Assembly: GCA_041393535.1 (NCBI GenBank)
Contig: JAWKJY010000013.1
Location: forward strand, 1-64,000
Length of the DNA stretch: 64,000 bases
Origin: JAWKJY01 sp041393535
GTDB taxonomy: Bacteria > Actinomycetota > Thermoleophilia > Gaiellales > Gaiellaceae
Direction of reading: 5' to 3'
Of the stretch, positions 51,635-60,661 are shown one piece after another (position 1 is the stretch's first letter; each line of letters begins with the position of its first letter). Made by a program: the position numbers and the translations under genes. The notes below the pieces were generated by a model. It was not told the origin of the DNA. It saw only the letters and a list, made by a program, of their open reading frames with translations, and searched no databases.

Positions 51635-53635
51635 ATGAGGGGGACGACCGCACGCAGCCTGACCGGGGCGCTCGCCGCGCTCGGGGCGGCGCTCGCCCTC
51701 GCTGCGCCGGCGCTCGCGGAGGACATCGCCGTCACGAGCCTCGCCGACACGTCCCCGAACGGGTGCACGGCGGGCGACTGCACGCTGCGCGAGGCGGTGA
51801 TCGCGGCCAACCTGACGCTCGCCGCCGACCGGATCCTGCTCCCGGCGGGCCGGGTCGAGCTCGCGCTCGCAGGCGACGACGGGGTCGCCGCGCTCGGCGA
51901 CCTCGACATCTCGCAGCCGCTGACGATCGAGGGCGTCGACGCGACCCAGACGACGATCGACGCGAACGGGCTCGACCGCGTGCTCGACGTCGTCAACGGG
52001 GCGCTCGGCCAGCTCGTCGTGCGCGGCGTGACGCTCACCGGCGGCAGCACCGCGGGCAGCGGCGGCGCGATCCGCGTCTCGGTCGACGGCGACGTCGTGC
52101 TCGACCGGGTCGAGATCGTCGGCAACGAGGCGGCCGGGGACGGCGGTGGGATCCGCTCCGAGGACGGCGTCGTGGTCGTCCGGGCGAGCACGATCGCGGC
52201 CAACGCGGCCGGTGCGAACGGGGGCGGCGTCGCGGCCTCGGTCGCGACGGGGTCGTTCGAGCTGGTCTCCTCCACGGTGTCCGGCAACCGCGCGGACGGC
52301 GACGGCGGCGGCCTCTGGACGGACGCGGTCGCCGCGCCGGGCATCGTCGTCCGCAGCAGCACGATCGCGGACAACGCCGCGGACGACGACGTCGCGGGCA
52401 CGGCGGGCGACGGCGGCGGCAGCTGGGGCCGGGTCTCGCTCGGCGACGCGATCGTCGCGGGGAACCTCGACCGGAGCGGCGGCGCCGTCGATCTCGCGTG
52501 CGCGTCCGCCCTCTCGGTCGGGCACACGCTCGTGGGCACGGCGCCCGGCACGGCGTGCCCGCTCACCGAGGGCCCGGGGGACGTCTACGGCGGGGATCCC
52601 CGCCTCGGCGCGCTCGCGCTGGTGGGCGGGACGACCCGCGCGCACGCGCTCGGCGCGGGCAGCGCCGCGGTCGACGCGGGCGACCCGAGCGGCTGTCGCG
52701 ACGCCGCCGGGACGCCGCTCACGACCGACCAGCGCGGCATCGCGCGCCCGCAGGGCGGGCGCTGCGACATCGGGTCGACCGAGGCCCAGCCCGACCTCCG
52801 GGTCTCGTTGACCAGCTCGCCGAACCCGCTCGCGAGCCTCGTGCGCCTGCGCTACACCGCGACCGTCGCGAACGTCGGCGTGTCCCGCGCGGCCGGGGTC
52901 TCGCTCGCCGCGACCCTGCCGGACGGCGTCACCTTCCTGGCGGTCGCGCCGAGCCAGGGCAGCTGCTCGAGCGTCGTCGCCTGCTCGCTCGGGACGATCG
53001 ACCCGGGCGCCGCGGCGACGGTCGCGATCGACGTCCAGCCGACGAAGGTGGGCCAGCTCGTGGCGACCGCCTCGGCGGCGACGACGGATCTCGACCCGGT
53101 CCTCGGGGACAACGCCGCGAGCACGACGACCACCGTCTTCCAGGCGCCGGAGCCGGCGCCGCCGGCGCCGCCCGTCCTGCCGCCGACCCCGCCCGAGCCG
53201 GGCCGCTGCACCGTCGTGGGCAGCCCCGGCAACGACACCCTGCGCGGCACGGCCGGCAGGGACGTGATCTGCGGCCTGGGCGGCAACGACACGCTGATCG
53301 GGCTCGGCGGCGACGACGTGCTCGAGGGCGGGCCCGGGAAGGACGTCCTCCGCGGCGGCCTCGGCGCCGACCGGCTGCTCGGCGGCGCGGGGCCCGACAC
53401 GCTCGACGGCGGCCGGGGCGCCGACCGGCTGCTCGGCGGCGCCGGCAACGACGTGCTCGACGGCGGCCCCGGCAAGGACGTCCTCAAGGGCGGCACCGGC
53501 ACGGACGCTGCCACCGTCGGCAAGGGCGACACCGTCGCGGGCGTCGAGCGGCGGCGCTCGCCGGCCGGCGTCGTCCCTCAAGCGAGGCAGGCCGCGGCCG
53601 ATCACCGGGACGCTGCCCTGCGACACGCCCGGTAG
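51635..53635 (+). CDS. Secreted CSLREA beta-helix protein with DUF11-like and RTX domains
   Basis: The 666-residue protein has a Sec signal (LTGALAALGAALALAAPALA) and the CSLREA start (TSLADTSPNGCTAGDCTLRE). A parallel beta-helix to about residue 390 follows (VRGVTLTGGSTAGSGGAIR, SSTIADNAADDDVAGTAGDG). Next is a DUF11/conserved-repeat beta domain at 400-510 (LVRLRYTATVANVGVSRAAG), then RTX nonapeptides from about 540 (CTVVGSPGNDTLRGTAGRDVI, GGAGNDVLDGGPGKDVLKGG). It should be a calcium-folded surface or released protein. The start ATG 51635 has TACACT 14 bases upstream. The last 30 residues after VAGVE look unlike the rest and may reflect another frame error. Confidence 0.88.
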   Translation: MRGTTARSLTGALAALGAALALAAPALAEDIAVTSLADTSPNGCTAGDCTLREAVIAANLTLAADRILLPAGRVELALAGDDGVAALGDLDISQPLTIEGVDATQTTIDANGLDRVLDVVNGALGQLVVRGVTLTGGSTAGSGGAIRVSVDGDVVLDRVEIVGNEAAGDGGGIRSEDGVVVVRASTIAANAAGANGGGVAASVATGSFELVSSTVSGNRADGDGGGLWTDAVAAPGIVVRSSTIADNAADDDVAGTAGDGGGSWGRVSLGDAIVAGNLDRSGGAVDLACASALSVGHTLVGTAPGTACPLTEGPGDVYGGDPRLGALALVGGTTRAHALGAGSAAVDAGDPSGCRDAAGTPLTTDQRGIARPQGGRCDIGSTEAQPDLRVSLTSSPNPLASLVRLRYTATVANVGVSRAAGVSLAATLPDGVTFLAVAPSQGSCSSVVACSLGTIDPGAAATVAIDVQPTKVGQLVATASAATTDLDPVLGDNAASTTTTVFQAPEPAPPAPPVLPPTPPEPGRCTVVGSPGNDTLRGTAGRDVICGLGGNDTLIGLGGDDVLEGGPGKDVLRGGLGADRLLGGAGPDTLDGGRGADRLLGGAGNDVLDGGPGKDVLKGGTGTDAATVGKGDTVAGVERRRSPAGVVPQARQAAADHRDAALRHAR

Positions 53636-53785
53636 CAGGGCAGCGTAGTCTCGTCGGACTCGTCCGGCCAGGCTCGGACGGGACGCTCGCGGCCCGACCT
53701 CGGGACGGTGGCCGGCCGTCGCGCCCGCCAGCGCGGCCGGCCCTGCTCCTGGGAGAATGCGTGGCCGATCGGAGTCGCCTCCTCC

Positions 53786-54519
53786 ATGCCGCAGGGATAT
53801 CGGGACGATCTCGCCGCCATCCACGACGCCGGCTTCGGCCAGCTCGCACGTGGCGCTGCCCGCGTGCTGCTCGGGGAGCTCGAGCGGGCGGGCGCACGAG
53901 ACGGCCTCGTGGTCGACCTCGGCTGCGGCAGCGGCATCCTGGCGCGCCAGCTCCGGGACGCCGGCTACGAGGTGGTCGGCATCGATCTCTCCGAGGCGCT
54001 GATCGAGCTCGCCCGGGCGCGTGTGCCGGATGCCGTGTTCCGGGTCGAGTCGTTCGTGACGGCGGAGATCCCGCCGTGCGTCGCGGTGACGGCGATCGGC
54101 GAGGTGCTCAACTACGTTCTCGACGAGGCGAACTCGGCGGCCGTCCGCGAGCGCGTGCTCGGCCGGATCCACGATGCGCTCGCCCCAGCTGGCGTCCTCC
54201 TGCTCGACCTGGCGGCGCCCGCGCGAGCGCCGGCCGGCGGGCCGGAGCGGACGTTCGTGGAAGGCGACGGCTGGGCCGTGCTCATGGAGGCGGAGGCCGA
54301 TCCCGCCCGCACTGTCCTCACCCGTCGCATCACGACCTTCCGGAAGGTCGGTGACGCGTACCGCCGCGATGCCGAGACGCACCGGCTGCAGCTGGTCGAG
54401 CCAGTCGAGGCCGCGACGACGCTCGAGCGGCTCGGCTTCTCGGTGCGCGCCCTGGCCTCGTACGACGCGTTGCCGCTTCCCCGGGTCTCGTCGCGCTCCT
54501 GGCGACCAGGTCGGGCTGA
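53786..54519 (+). CDS. SAM-dependent methyltransferase, frame-broken near the end
   Basis: This class I methyltransferase has the motif VVDLGCGSGILARQLRDAGYEV, then GIDLSEALIELARARVPDAVF and AVTAIGEVLNYVLDE. The substrate is unknown. The frame runs on without a stop into the opposite gene, but near 54480 the neighbouring frame gives PRGLVALLATRSG and TGA at 54517-54519, the usual ending for this family. One missing base in the ccccggg run would restore 244 residues. ATG 53786 (MPQGYRDDLAAIHDAGFGQL) is chosen by comparison with family starts. It is convergent with the DUF3054 gene. Confidence 0.8.
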
Positions 54520-54535
54520 GGCGCCAGCATTCGCG

Positions 54536-54901
54536 TCAGGGCGTCGCGAGCCGGCGTCGCGCGAGCAGCGCCAGGACGCGCCAGCCGAGCAGGAGCACGC
54601 CCGTCGCGACGAAGGCGACGACGACGAAGCTCGCCGCCGTGCCGCGGTCGAAGGCCGTCCCGCGCAGGAGCATCCCGAGCGCGATCCCGCCCAGCCAGGC
54701 GGGCACCGCCCGCCGGAGCGAGCCCGGGGCGCGGTCGAGGCGGACCACCGCGGCGGCGACGAGGTAGCCGATCAGGAAGGGCGCCGCGACCAGCAGCGTG
54801 CCGCCGAGCGTCGAGCCCTCGTCGTGCGTGCGCCTGCCGGCGATCGCGAACACGACGATCAGGACGAGGTCGAGCGCGAGAGCGAGCGCAGGGCGGAGCA
54901 T
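54536..54901 (-). CDS. DUF3054 membrane protein
   Basis: The 121-residue protein has four transmembrane helices (LALALDLVLIVVFAIAG, LLVAAPFLIGYLVAAAVV, LGGIALGMLLRG and SFVVVAFVATGVLLLGW). It carries the RTHDEGSTLGG and RGTAFDRGTAASF motifs of DUF3054, a common actinobacterial family of unknown function. The start is ATG 54901. It lies 38 bases after the start-side of purH's stop on the same strand and may be read through from that operon. Confidence 0.88.
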   Translation of the reverse strand: MLRPALALALDLVLIVVFAIAGRRTHDEGSTLGGTLLVAAPFLIGYLVAAAVVRLDRAPGSLRRAVPAWLGGIALGMLLRGTAFDRGTAASFVVVAFVATGVLLLGWRVLALLARRRLATP

Positions 54902-54938
54902 CCGCCGCGATCGTACGGGCGCGCCGCCGGGTGGCGCG

Positions 54939-56480
54939 TCAGTGCCGGAAGTGGCGCCGGTGCGTGAAGACCATCGAGGCGCCGCCGTGCTCGACGGCCT
55001 CGATCACGTCGGGGTCGCGCTTCGAGCCGCCGGGCTGGATGATCGCCTTGACGCCGTGCTCGAGCGCGAGCAGGGGGCCGTCCGGGAAGGGGAAGAACGC
55101 GTCCGATGCGAGCACCGCGCCCTCGACGGAGTGCCCGTGCTCCTGCGCCTTCTCGATCGCGATCCGAACCGCGTCGACGCGACTCATCTGGCCGGCGCCG
55201 ACGCCGATCGTCGCGAGGTCGGTGGCGAGCACGATCGCGTTCGAGAGCACGTGCTTGCAGACCCGCCAGGCGAAGGCGAGATCGCCCCAGGTCTGCTCGT
55301 CCGGCTGGCGCGAGGTGACGACCTCCATGCCGTCCCGCTCGTCGACGTCGGAGTCGGCGTCCTGGACGAGGATCCCGCCGATCACGCGGCGCAGGTCGCG
55401 CTCGCCCGGGGCCGTGCGCCGGCGCTCCCGGTTGTCGAGCACGCGCATGGCCTCCTTCGTCCGCAGCAGCTCGAGCGCGTCGTCCGCGTAGCCTGGGGCG
55501 AGCAGCACCTCGACGAACTGCTTGACGAGCGACTCCGCGAGCCCCTTCTCGACCGGGCGGTTCAGCGCCACGATGCCGCCGAAGGCCGAGACCGGGTCCG
55601 AGGCGAGCGCCCTGGCGTAGGCGTCCTCGATTGTCCCAGCGACCGCGACACCGCACGGGTTCGCGTGCTTGACGATCACGCAGGCGGGCAGCGCGAACTC
55701 CTCGACGATCCGCCTCGCCGACGAGAGGTCGTTCAGGTTGTTGAAGCTCAGCGCCTTCCCGTTCACCTGCTCGACGCGGGAGAGCAGGTGCCTCCGCGCG
55801 CCGCGCTCGGCGTAGTAGGCGGCCCGCTGGTGGGGGTTCTCGCCGTAGGAGAGGTCGGCGACCTTCTCCAGCGGGACGACGATCGCGTCGGGGAACGCCT
55901 CGCGCTCGGCGAACCAGTTGGCGATCGTCGCCTCGTAGGCGGCGGTGTGCGCGAACGCCTCGGCTGCGAGGATGCGGCGGGACTCGAGCGAGATCTCGCC
56001 CTGGCGCTCGAGCTCGTCGAGCACGAAGCCGTACTGCTCGGGCGAGCAGATCGCGACGACGTGGACGAAGTTCTTCGCGGCCGCGCGCAGCATCGCGGGC
56101 CCGCCCACGTCGATCATCTCGACCGCCTGCTCCTCGCGCGTGTCCTTGCGGTACGCGACCGACTCGAACGGGTAGAGGTTGACGCAGACGAGGTCGATCG
56201 GATCGATCTCGTGCTCGCGCAGCGACGCGACGTCGTCCTCGCGCTCCCGCCGGGCGAGGATCGCGCCGTGGATGCGCGGGTGCAGCGTCTTGACGCGCCC
56301 GCCCATCATCTCCGGGTAGCGGGTCAGCTCGGAGACCTCGGTGACGGGCAGCCCGAGCTCGACCAGGTGCGCCGCGGTGCCGCCGCTCGCGACGAGCTCG
56401 ACGCCGAGCCCATGCAGGCCCCGCGCGAACGGCTCGAGGGCGGTCTTGTCGTAGACGGAGATCAGCGCGCGGCGGATCAC
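54939..56480 (-). CDS. purH: Bifunctional AICAR transformylase/IMP cyclohydrolase
   Basis: The 513-residue enzyme makes the last two steps of IMP synthesis. Residues 1-130 form the IMP cyclohydrolase domain (RALISVYDKTALEPFARGL, RVKTLHPRIHGAILARR). The transformylase domain follows, with VKHANPCGVAVAG, LSYGENPHQRAAYY and FPFPDGPLLALEHGVKAI, ending in MVFTHRRHFRH as in the family. Length is normal. It starts at ATG/GTG 56480, 13 bases after the purN stop, so purN-purH form an operon. Confidence 0.97.
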   Translation of the reverse strand: MIRRALISVYDKTALEPFARGLHGLGVELVASGGTAAHLVELGLPVTEVSELTRYPEMMGGRVKTLHPRIHGAILARREREDDVASLREHEIDPIDLVCVNLYPFESVAYRKDTREEQAVEMIDVGGPAMLRAAAKNFVHVVAICSPEQYGFVLDELERQGEISLESRRILAAEAFAHTAAYEATIANWFAEREAFPDAIVVPLEKVADLSYGENPHQRAAYYAERGARRHLLSRVEQVNGKALSFNNLNDLSSARRIVEEFALPACVIVKHANPCGVAVAGTIEDAYARALASDPVSAFGGIVALNRPVEKGLAESLVKQFVEVLLAPGYADDALELLRTKEAMRVLDNRERRRTAPGERDLRRVIGGILVQDADSDVDERDGMEVVTSRQPDEQTWGDLAFAWRVCKHVLSNAIVLATDLATIGVGAGQMSRVDAVRIAIEKAQEHGHSVEGAVLASDAFFPFPDGPLLALEHGVKAIIQPGGSKRDPDVIEAVEHGGASMVFTHRRHFRH

Positions 56481-56493
56481 GGCAGCCCTGACC

Positions 56494-57039
56494 CTACAGC
56501 GAAGCGGCCAGTCGGCGCACGACGTCCGGCAGCAGGCGGTGCTCGACCGCGTGGACGCGCTCGAGCAGCGCCTCGGCCGTATCGCCCGGGAGCACCGGGA
56601 CGGGCTCCTGCGCGATCGGCGGGCCGGTGTCGACGCCCTCGTCGACGTAGTGGACGGTGACGCCCGTCTCTGGGACGCCGGCCTCGAGCGCGCGCTCGAC
56701 CGCGCGCAGGCCCGGGAAGGCGGGGAGGAGCGAGGGGTGGACGTTCACGACGCGGCCCGGGAAGCGCCCGAGGAAGGCCGGCGTCAGGACGTGCAGGTAG
56801 CCGGCGCAGACGACGAGACGCACGCCCCGGTCCTCGAGCCAGGCCGCCATCGCGACGTCGCGCGCCTCGCGGTCGGTGAAGCAGTCGAGCTCGAAGGCGG
56901 CGACGGCGACGCCCGCGGCACGCGCCCGCTCGAGCGCGCGCACGCCCGGGACGTTGCTCGCGACGGCCGCGATCGGGAGGCCCGCGTCGATCAGCGCCTG
57001 GAGGTTCGAGCCCGACCCGGAGACGAGCACGCCGATCAC
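56494..57039 (-). CDS. purN: Phosphoribosylglycinamide formyltransferase
   Basis: The 181-residue enzyme adds the formyl group to GAR from 10-formyl-THF. Counting from GTG 57039, the SGSGSNLQALID phosphate motif is at the start and the catalytic residues are Asn99, His101 (VVNVHPSLLPAF) and Asp137 (YVDEGVDTGPP). A GTG at 57072 would add eleven non-family residues. The GGAG eight bases before 57039 and the GTGA overlap with a small upstream frame favour 57039. The leader includes copy 3 of the dispersed repeat. It forms an operon with purH. Confidence 0.95.
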   Translation of the reverse strand: MIGVLVSGSGSNLQALIDAGLPIAAVASNVPGVRALERARAAGVAVAAFELDCFTDREARDVAMAAWLEDRGVRLVVCAGYLHVLTPAFLGRFPGRVVNVHPSLLPAFPGLRAVERALEAGVPETGVTVHYVDEGVDTGPPIAQEPVPVLPGDTAEALLERVHAVEHRLLPDVVRRLAASL

Positions 57040-57116
57040 GCCGGCCGCTCCTGCCCTGTCCGCTCCGGCCACGTCCGCTCGGGACGGGTCGCCGAGGGGC
57101 CACCCCGCGCCTCCAC
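57036..57116 (-). other. Possible 26-codon leader frame overlapping the purN start
   Basis: A GTG at 57116 lies eight bases after a TACGCT hexamer. It opens a frame (VEARGGPSATRPERTWPE...) that ends with TGA at 57038-57036, overlapping the GTG of purN. Such an arrangement could couple translation. The same GTGGAGGC sequence in copy 2 leads into a long open frame, so the conserved unit may be RNA or DNA rather than a peptide. Confidence 0.25.
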
Positions 57117-57207
57117 CCGCTTCGAGCGTAGCGCGGCAATCGTCACGGATGTGTCACGGCGCGTGTCGATTCGCGCGCGCGAGGCGCACGGAAGCGTGAC
57201 GATCCGT
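57096..57207 (-). repeat. Dispersed ~100-bp element, copy 3 (purN leader)
   Basis: On the minus strand this copy shares CACGCTTCCG, ACACATCCGTGACG, CGCTACGCTCG (TACGCT at 57130-57125), GCGGGTGGAGGC and GCGGGGTGGCCCC with the copies at 37394 and 51385. An extra 10-15 bases are inserted in its 5' part. It lies directly in front of purN, so here it is probably the promoter and leader of the purine genes. Confidence 0.6.
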
Positions 57208-57313
57208 CCACGGGCGCCCGGGGAGCGGCTCGGAGCGCCGATCGGGGCGGTCGCGCGGGCCCGCAGGGGCGTCCCCGGCTCGCGGGCCGGGCGGATCGTC
57301 GCCGGTCGGTCGG

Positions 57314-58261
57314 TCACGCGAAGACGACGCCGTCGACGCCGGACTCGATCCGGCCGATCACCGGGAAGTCCGCTCGCCCCGCGTCCGCCGCGGGGACGAC
57401 GACGCAGTAGCCGACGCCCAGGTTGAAGACGCGGCGCTGCTCCTCCTCCGGCACGCCCTGCGCGTCGAGCCAGCCGAAGACGGGCGGCCGGTCCCAGCTG
57501 CGCGCGTCGATCCGCGCGCCGAGGCCCTTCGGCAGCACGCGCGGCAGGTTCCCCGGGATGCCCCCGCCCGTGACGTGCGCGAGCGCGCGCACGTCGCACG
57601 CGTCGCGCAGGCGACGGACCTCGTCGAGGTAGAGACGCGTCGGCGCGAGGAACTGCTCCGCGTCGAAGGGCGTGTCGCCGAGGAGCTTCCGCACCAGCGT
57701 GAAGCCGTTCGCATGGAGGCCCGAGGAGGGCAGCCCGAGGACGACGTCGCCGGGCTGGACGCGCGACCCGTCGACGAGCCGCGCCCGCTCGACGAGGCCG
57801 ACGCACGTGCCGGCGAAGTCGATCTCGCCCTCCCGGTACACGTCCGGCATCTCCGCCGTCTCGCCGCCGAGGATCGCGCAGCCCGCGGCCCGGCAGACGT
57901 CGGCCGCCCCCTCCACGAGCTCGGCGACCTGCGCCAGGTCGAGGGCGGCCGCCGCGACGTAGTCGAGGAAGAAGAGCGGCTCGGCGCCCGTGGTCAGCAC
58001 GTCGTTCACGCAGTGTGCGGCCAGGTCGGCGCCGGCGGCCCGGAGCCAGCCGGCCCTGCGGGCGAGGATCAGCTTCGTCCCGACGCCGTCGGTCGAGGCG
58101 GCGAGCAGCCGGTCCTCGCCGAGCGCGAACAGGCCCGCGAAGCCGCCGAGCGAGCCGGCGACCGCCGGAGTCCGCGTCGACTCGACGGCGGCGCGCAGGC
58201 GATCGACGATCGCCTCGGCCTTCGCGAGCGAGACGCCCGCCTGCTCGTACGTGGCTCCCAC
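57314..58261 (-). CDS. purM: Phosphoribosylformylglycinamidine cyclo-ligase
   Basis: The 315-residue AIR synthetase closes the imidazole ring in purine synthesis. It has the N-terminal YEQAGVSLAKAEAIVDRL, the STDGVGTKLILA and CVNDVLTTGAEPLFFLDYV motifs, and GGETAEMPDVY and GLPSSGLHANGFTLVRKLL from the ATP-grasp-like core, in order. The GTG at 58261 follows TAGGAT by seven bases, without a ribosome-binding site. It is on the same strand as purN and purH, 274 bases upstream of purN, but purN has its own putative promoter between. Confidence 0.96.
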   Translation of the reverse strand: MGATYEQAGVSLAKAEAIVDRLRAAVESTRTPAVAGSLGGFAGLFALGEDRLLAASTDGVGTKLILARRAGWLRAAGADLAAHCVNDVLTTGAEPLFFLDYVAAAALDLAQVAELVEGAADVCRAAGCAILGGETAEMPDVYREGEIDFAGTCVGLVERARLVDGSRVQPGDVVLGLPSSGLHANGFTLVRKLLGDTPFDAEQFLAPTRLYLDEVRRLRDACDVRALAHVTGGGIPGNLPRVLPKGLGARIDARSWDRPPVFGWLDAQGVPEEEQRRVFNLGVGYCVVVPAADAGRADFPVIGRIESGVDGVVFA

Positions 58262-58268
58262 GCAGCCA

Positions 58269-58274
58269 ATCCTA
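58269..58274 (-). promoter_or_regulatory. -10 element TAGGAT of purM
   Basis: TAGGAT on the minus strand ends seven bases before the GTG at 58261 and agrees with the leaderless pattern of other genes here. Confidence 0.5.
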
Positions 58275-58439
58275 GTCGCGCCGTCGGGCTGCCCCCGCAG
58301 GTCGCCGCGCTGTCAGACCCCGCGGGAGGTGGCGGCGCTCCCACTCCGACGCCGTGTCCTACGACGCGGTGTACAGCGCGCCGTTGCGCCGCTCGACCCC
58401 GTGCCCTACGGTTGAGCCCACCGTGGCCGGGGCGAGCAC

Positions 58440-59888
58440 GTGCTGAGGATCCGCGACTTCCCCGGGATGGCCGGCCTCGCGCTCCGTCTCGTCGCCGGCG
58501 AGCGGGGGCGCGACGCCGCGGTGCGCTGGGTGCACGTCTCGGACATCCCCGACCCGACGCCCTGGCTCGAGGGCGGCGAGCTGCTCCTCTCGAACGGCTA
58601 CGGCGTCGGGGCGGACGAGGCGGCGCAGCGCGCCTACGTGCGCCGGCTCGCCGAGCACGGGCTCGCCGGCGTCTGCTTCGCGCTCGGCTTCGCGTTCGCG
58701 GAGCCGCCGCCCGCGCTCGTCGCCGAGGCGGACGAGCGCGGGTTTCCCGTGCTCACCGTCCCGTACGAGGTGCCGTTCGTCGCCATCTCGAAGGCGGCGT
58801 TCACCTCGCTCGCGAGCGAGGAGCTCGAGCGGGTCACGCACGCCCTGGCCGTGCACGAGCGGCTCAGCCAGGCGGTGCTCGACGGGCGCGGCCTGCAGAC
58901 GCTCGTCGCGATCCTCGCGAGCCACCTCCGCTGCAGCCTCGCCGTGGTCGACGAGTCCGGGCGGATCCTCGCCGAGCGGCACCAGGGCTCGCGGATCCCC
59001 TTCGACGGGGCGCTCGAGCTGCCGATCCTCGCCGAGGAGGTGCGCGCCACGCTGCGCGCCGCACGCGCCGGCCGGGAGTTCGACGAGGAGGATCGGCTCG
59101 TCCTCCACCACGGGCAGACGGCGGTCGCGTTCGAGCTCGCGCGCCGCCGTGCCGTGTCGGCCACCGAGCTCCGCCTCGCCGGCGACCTGCTCGACGACCT
59201 CGAGCACGAGCGCCTCGACGAGCGCGAGGCGGCGCGCCGGATCGCGGCGTTCGGGCTCGACCCGGAGCGCTCGTACGCGGCGCTGCTCGTGGTTCCAGCC
59301 GGCCCGGCCGCGTCCGAGGACCTCCGCGCGTCGGTCGCGGCCGAGCTGGCCCGGCGGGCGGTGCGCTACCTGTCGACGGCGCGACCGGATCGGGCGGCCT
59401 TCCTCGTCGAGTCCCGCCAGGACGACGACGTGCTCGGGCTGGCGACGAGCCTCGCCGAGCGCGAGGCCGGCGTCCGCGTCGGCGTCGGTCGCCCCGCCCG
59501 CGGCCTGGCGGTCGGCCGCAGCCTGATCGAGGCGCGGGCCGCCCTCGACGCGTCGAGCGCCCGCGTCGCGACGTACCAGGACCTGGGATCGCTCGAGCTG
59601 ATGCTCAACCTGCCCGACGCCGCGCTCGAGGCGTACGTCGACCGCGTGCTCGGCCCGACGGCGGGGAACCCCTGGCTCGTCGAGTCGCTCGCCGCGCTGC
59701 TCGAGACGGGGTGCCGCTGGAGCGACGCGGCCGACCGGCTCGGCGTCCACCGGCACACCCTCCGCTACCGGATGGAGCGCCTGCGGGAGCAGTCCGGCCG
59801 CCACCCGGACGACCCGGAGCAGCGCATGGAGCTCTGGCTGGCGCTGCGCGCAGCCCAGGCGCTGGCGGCGCGCCGGGGCGCGGGCTGA
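58440..59888 (+). CDS. PucR-family transcription regulator
   Basis: The 482-residue protein has an N-terminal PucR domain (RIRDFPGMAGLALRLVAGERG, VHVSDIPDPTPWLEGGELLL) and a central GGDEF-like/CdaR region. The C-terminal helix-turn-helix (CRWSDAADRLGVHRHTLRYRMERLRE) closes it. Members control purine catabolism, sugar-diacid or amino-acid pathways in response to small ligands. It starts at GTG 58440, divergent from purM with 178 bases between. It could regulate purine genes, but the target is not shown. TACGGT at 58406-58411 is a weak promoter candidate. Confidence 0.92.
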   Translation: MLRIRDFPGMAGLALRLVAGERGRDAAVRWVHVSDIPDPTPWLEGGELLLSNGYGVGADEAAQRAYVRRLAEHGLAGVCFALGFAFAEPPPALVAEADERGFPVLTVPYEVPFVAISKAAFTSLASEELERVTHALAVHERLSQAVLDGRGLQTLVAILASHLRCSLAVVDESGRILAERHQGSRIPFDGALELPILAEEVRATLRAARAGREFDEEDRLVLHHGQTAVAFELARRRAVSATELRLAGDLLDDLEHERLDEREAARRIAAFGLDPERSYAALLVVPAGPAASEDLRASVAAELARRAVRYLSTARPDRAAFLVESRQDDDVLGLATSLAEREAGVRVGVGRPARGLAVGRSLIEARAALDASSARVATYQDLGSLELMLNLPDAALEAYVDRVLGPTAGNPWLVESLAALLETGCRWSDAADRLGVHRHTLRYRMERLREQSGRHPDDPEQRMELWLALRAAQALAARRGAG

Positions 59889-59923
59889 CCCGGCAGTCCG
59901 TCGGCTGCTGGCACACTGGGTCG

Positions 59924-60661
59924 ATGCGTCGGCTCGTGCCCGTCCTCGTCGCCCTCGCAGCGCTCGCCGTCGCGGCCAGCGCGCAGGCGGCGAAGCTGCC
60001 GCGGATCGACGGCGCGGTCGTCGTCGTCGACCCCGGCCACAACCTGACGAACTGGAAGCACCCGGACGAGATCAACCGCCTCGTCGACGCGGGGACGCTG
60101 CGCAAGGCCTGCGACACGACGGGGACGTCGACCGCGAGCGGGTACTCGGAGGCGGCGCACAACCTCGACGTGGCCTACCGGGTCAAGCGGCTGCTGGAGG
60201 GTGTCGGCGCGACGGTGATCCTCACCCACACGCGCACCGACCCGCCCTGGGGGCCCTGCATCACGGAGCGCGCGGCGATCGGCAACCGCGCGAACGCGGA
60301 CGTTGCGATCTCGATCCACGCCGACGGCCACGAGGGCGGCGGCCGCGGCTTCCACGTGATCTACCCCACGTCGGTCGTGGGACTGACCGACGACATCGCG
60401 CGCGAGTCGTACCGCTTCGCGCTGCGCCTGCGCGCGACGTTCGCCCACACGACCGGCATGCCGTTCTCGACCTACACGGGCCGCGCGGCCCTGAACGGCC
60501 GCTCCGACCTCGGCGGGCTGAACCTCTCCGACGTCCCCAAGGTCTTCATCGAGTGCGGCAACATGCGCGACCGGACCGACGCCGCCCTGCTCTCGAGCGT
60601 CCGGTTCCGCAAGCTCGAGGCGCTCGGGATCGCGCGCGGGATCGCCCGCTACCTCCAGTAG
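59924..60661 (+). CDS. Secreted N-acetylmuramoyl-L-alanine amidase (Amidase_3)
   Basis: The 245-residue protein has a Sec signal (MRRLVPVLVALAALAVAASA) and an Amidase_3 zinc domain. Zinc ligands are in VVVDPGHN, SEAAHNL and SIHADG, and the catalytic glutamate is in VFIECGNM. It would cut the bond between muramic acid and the stem peptide of peptidoglycan. It lacks the usual C-terminal wall-binding repeats, so targeting must rely on another protein. CACACT lies six bases before ATG 59924. Confidence 0.93.
   Translation: MRRLVPVLVALAALAVAASAQAAKLPRIDGAVVVVDPGHNLTNWKHPDEINRLVDAGTLRKACDTTGTSTASGYSEAAHNLDVAYRVKRLLEGVGATVILTHTRTDPPWGPCITERAAIGNRANADVAISIHADGHEGGGRGFHVIYPTSVVGLTDDIARESYRFALRLRATFAHTTGMPFSTYTGRAALNGRSDLGGLNLSDVPKVFIECGNMRDRTDAALLSSVRFRKLEALGIARGIARYLQ

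Noticed and set aside
51460..54354. 964-residue open frame starting in repeat copy 2
   Set aside because: It is the out-of-frame shadow of the CSLREA gene and methyltransferase. The shared VEARGGP start with copy 3 can be explained by DNA conservation of the repeat.
57314..58261. Riboswitch upstream of purM
   Set aside because: Only seven bases separate the -10 element from the start codon, leaving no room for a leader RNA.
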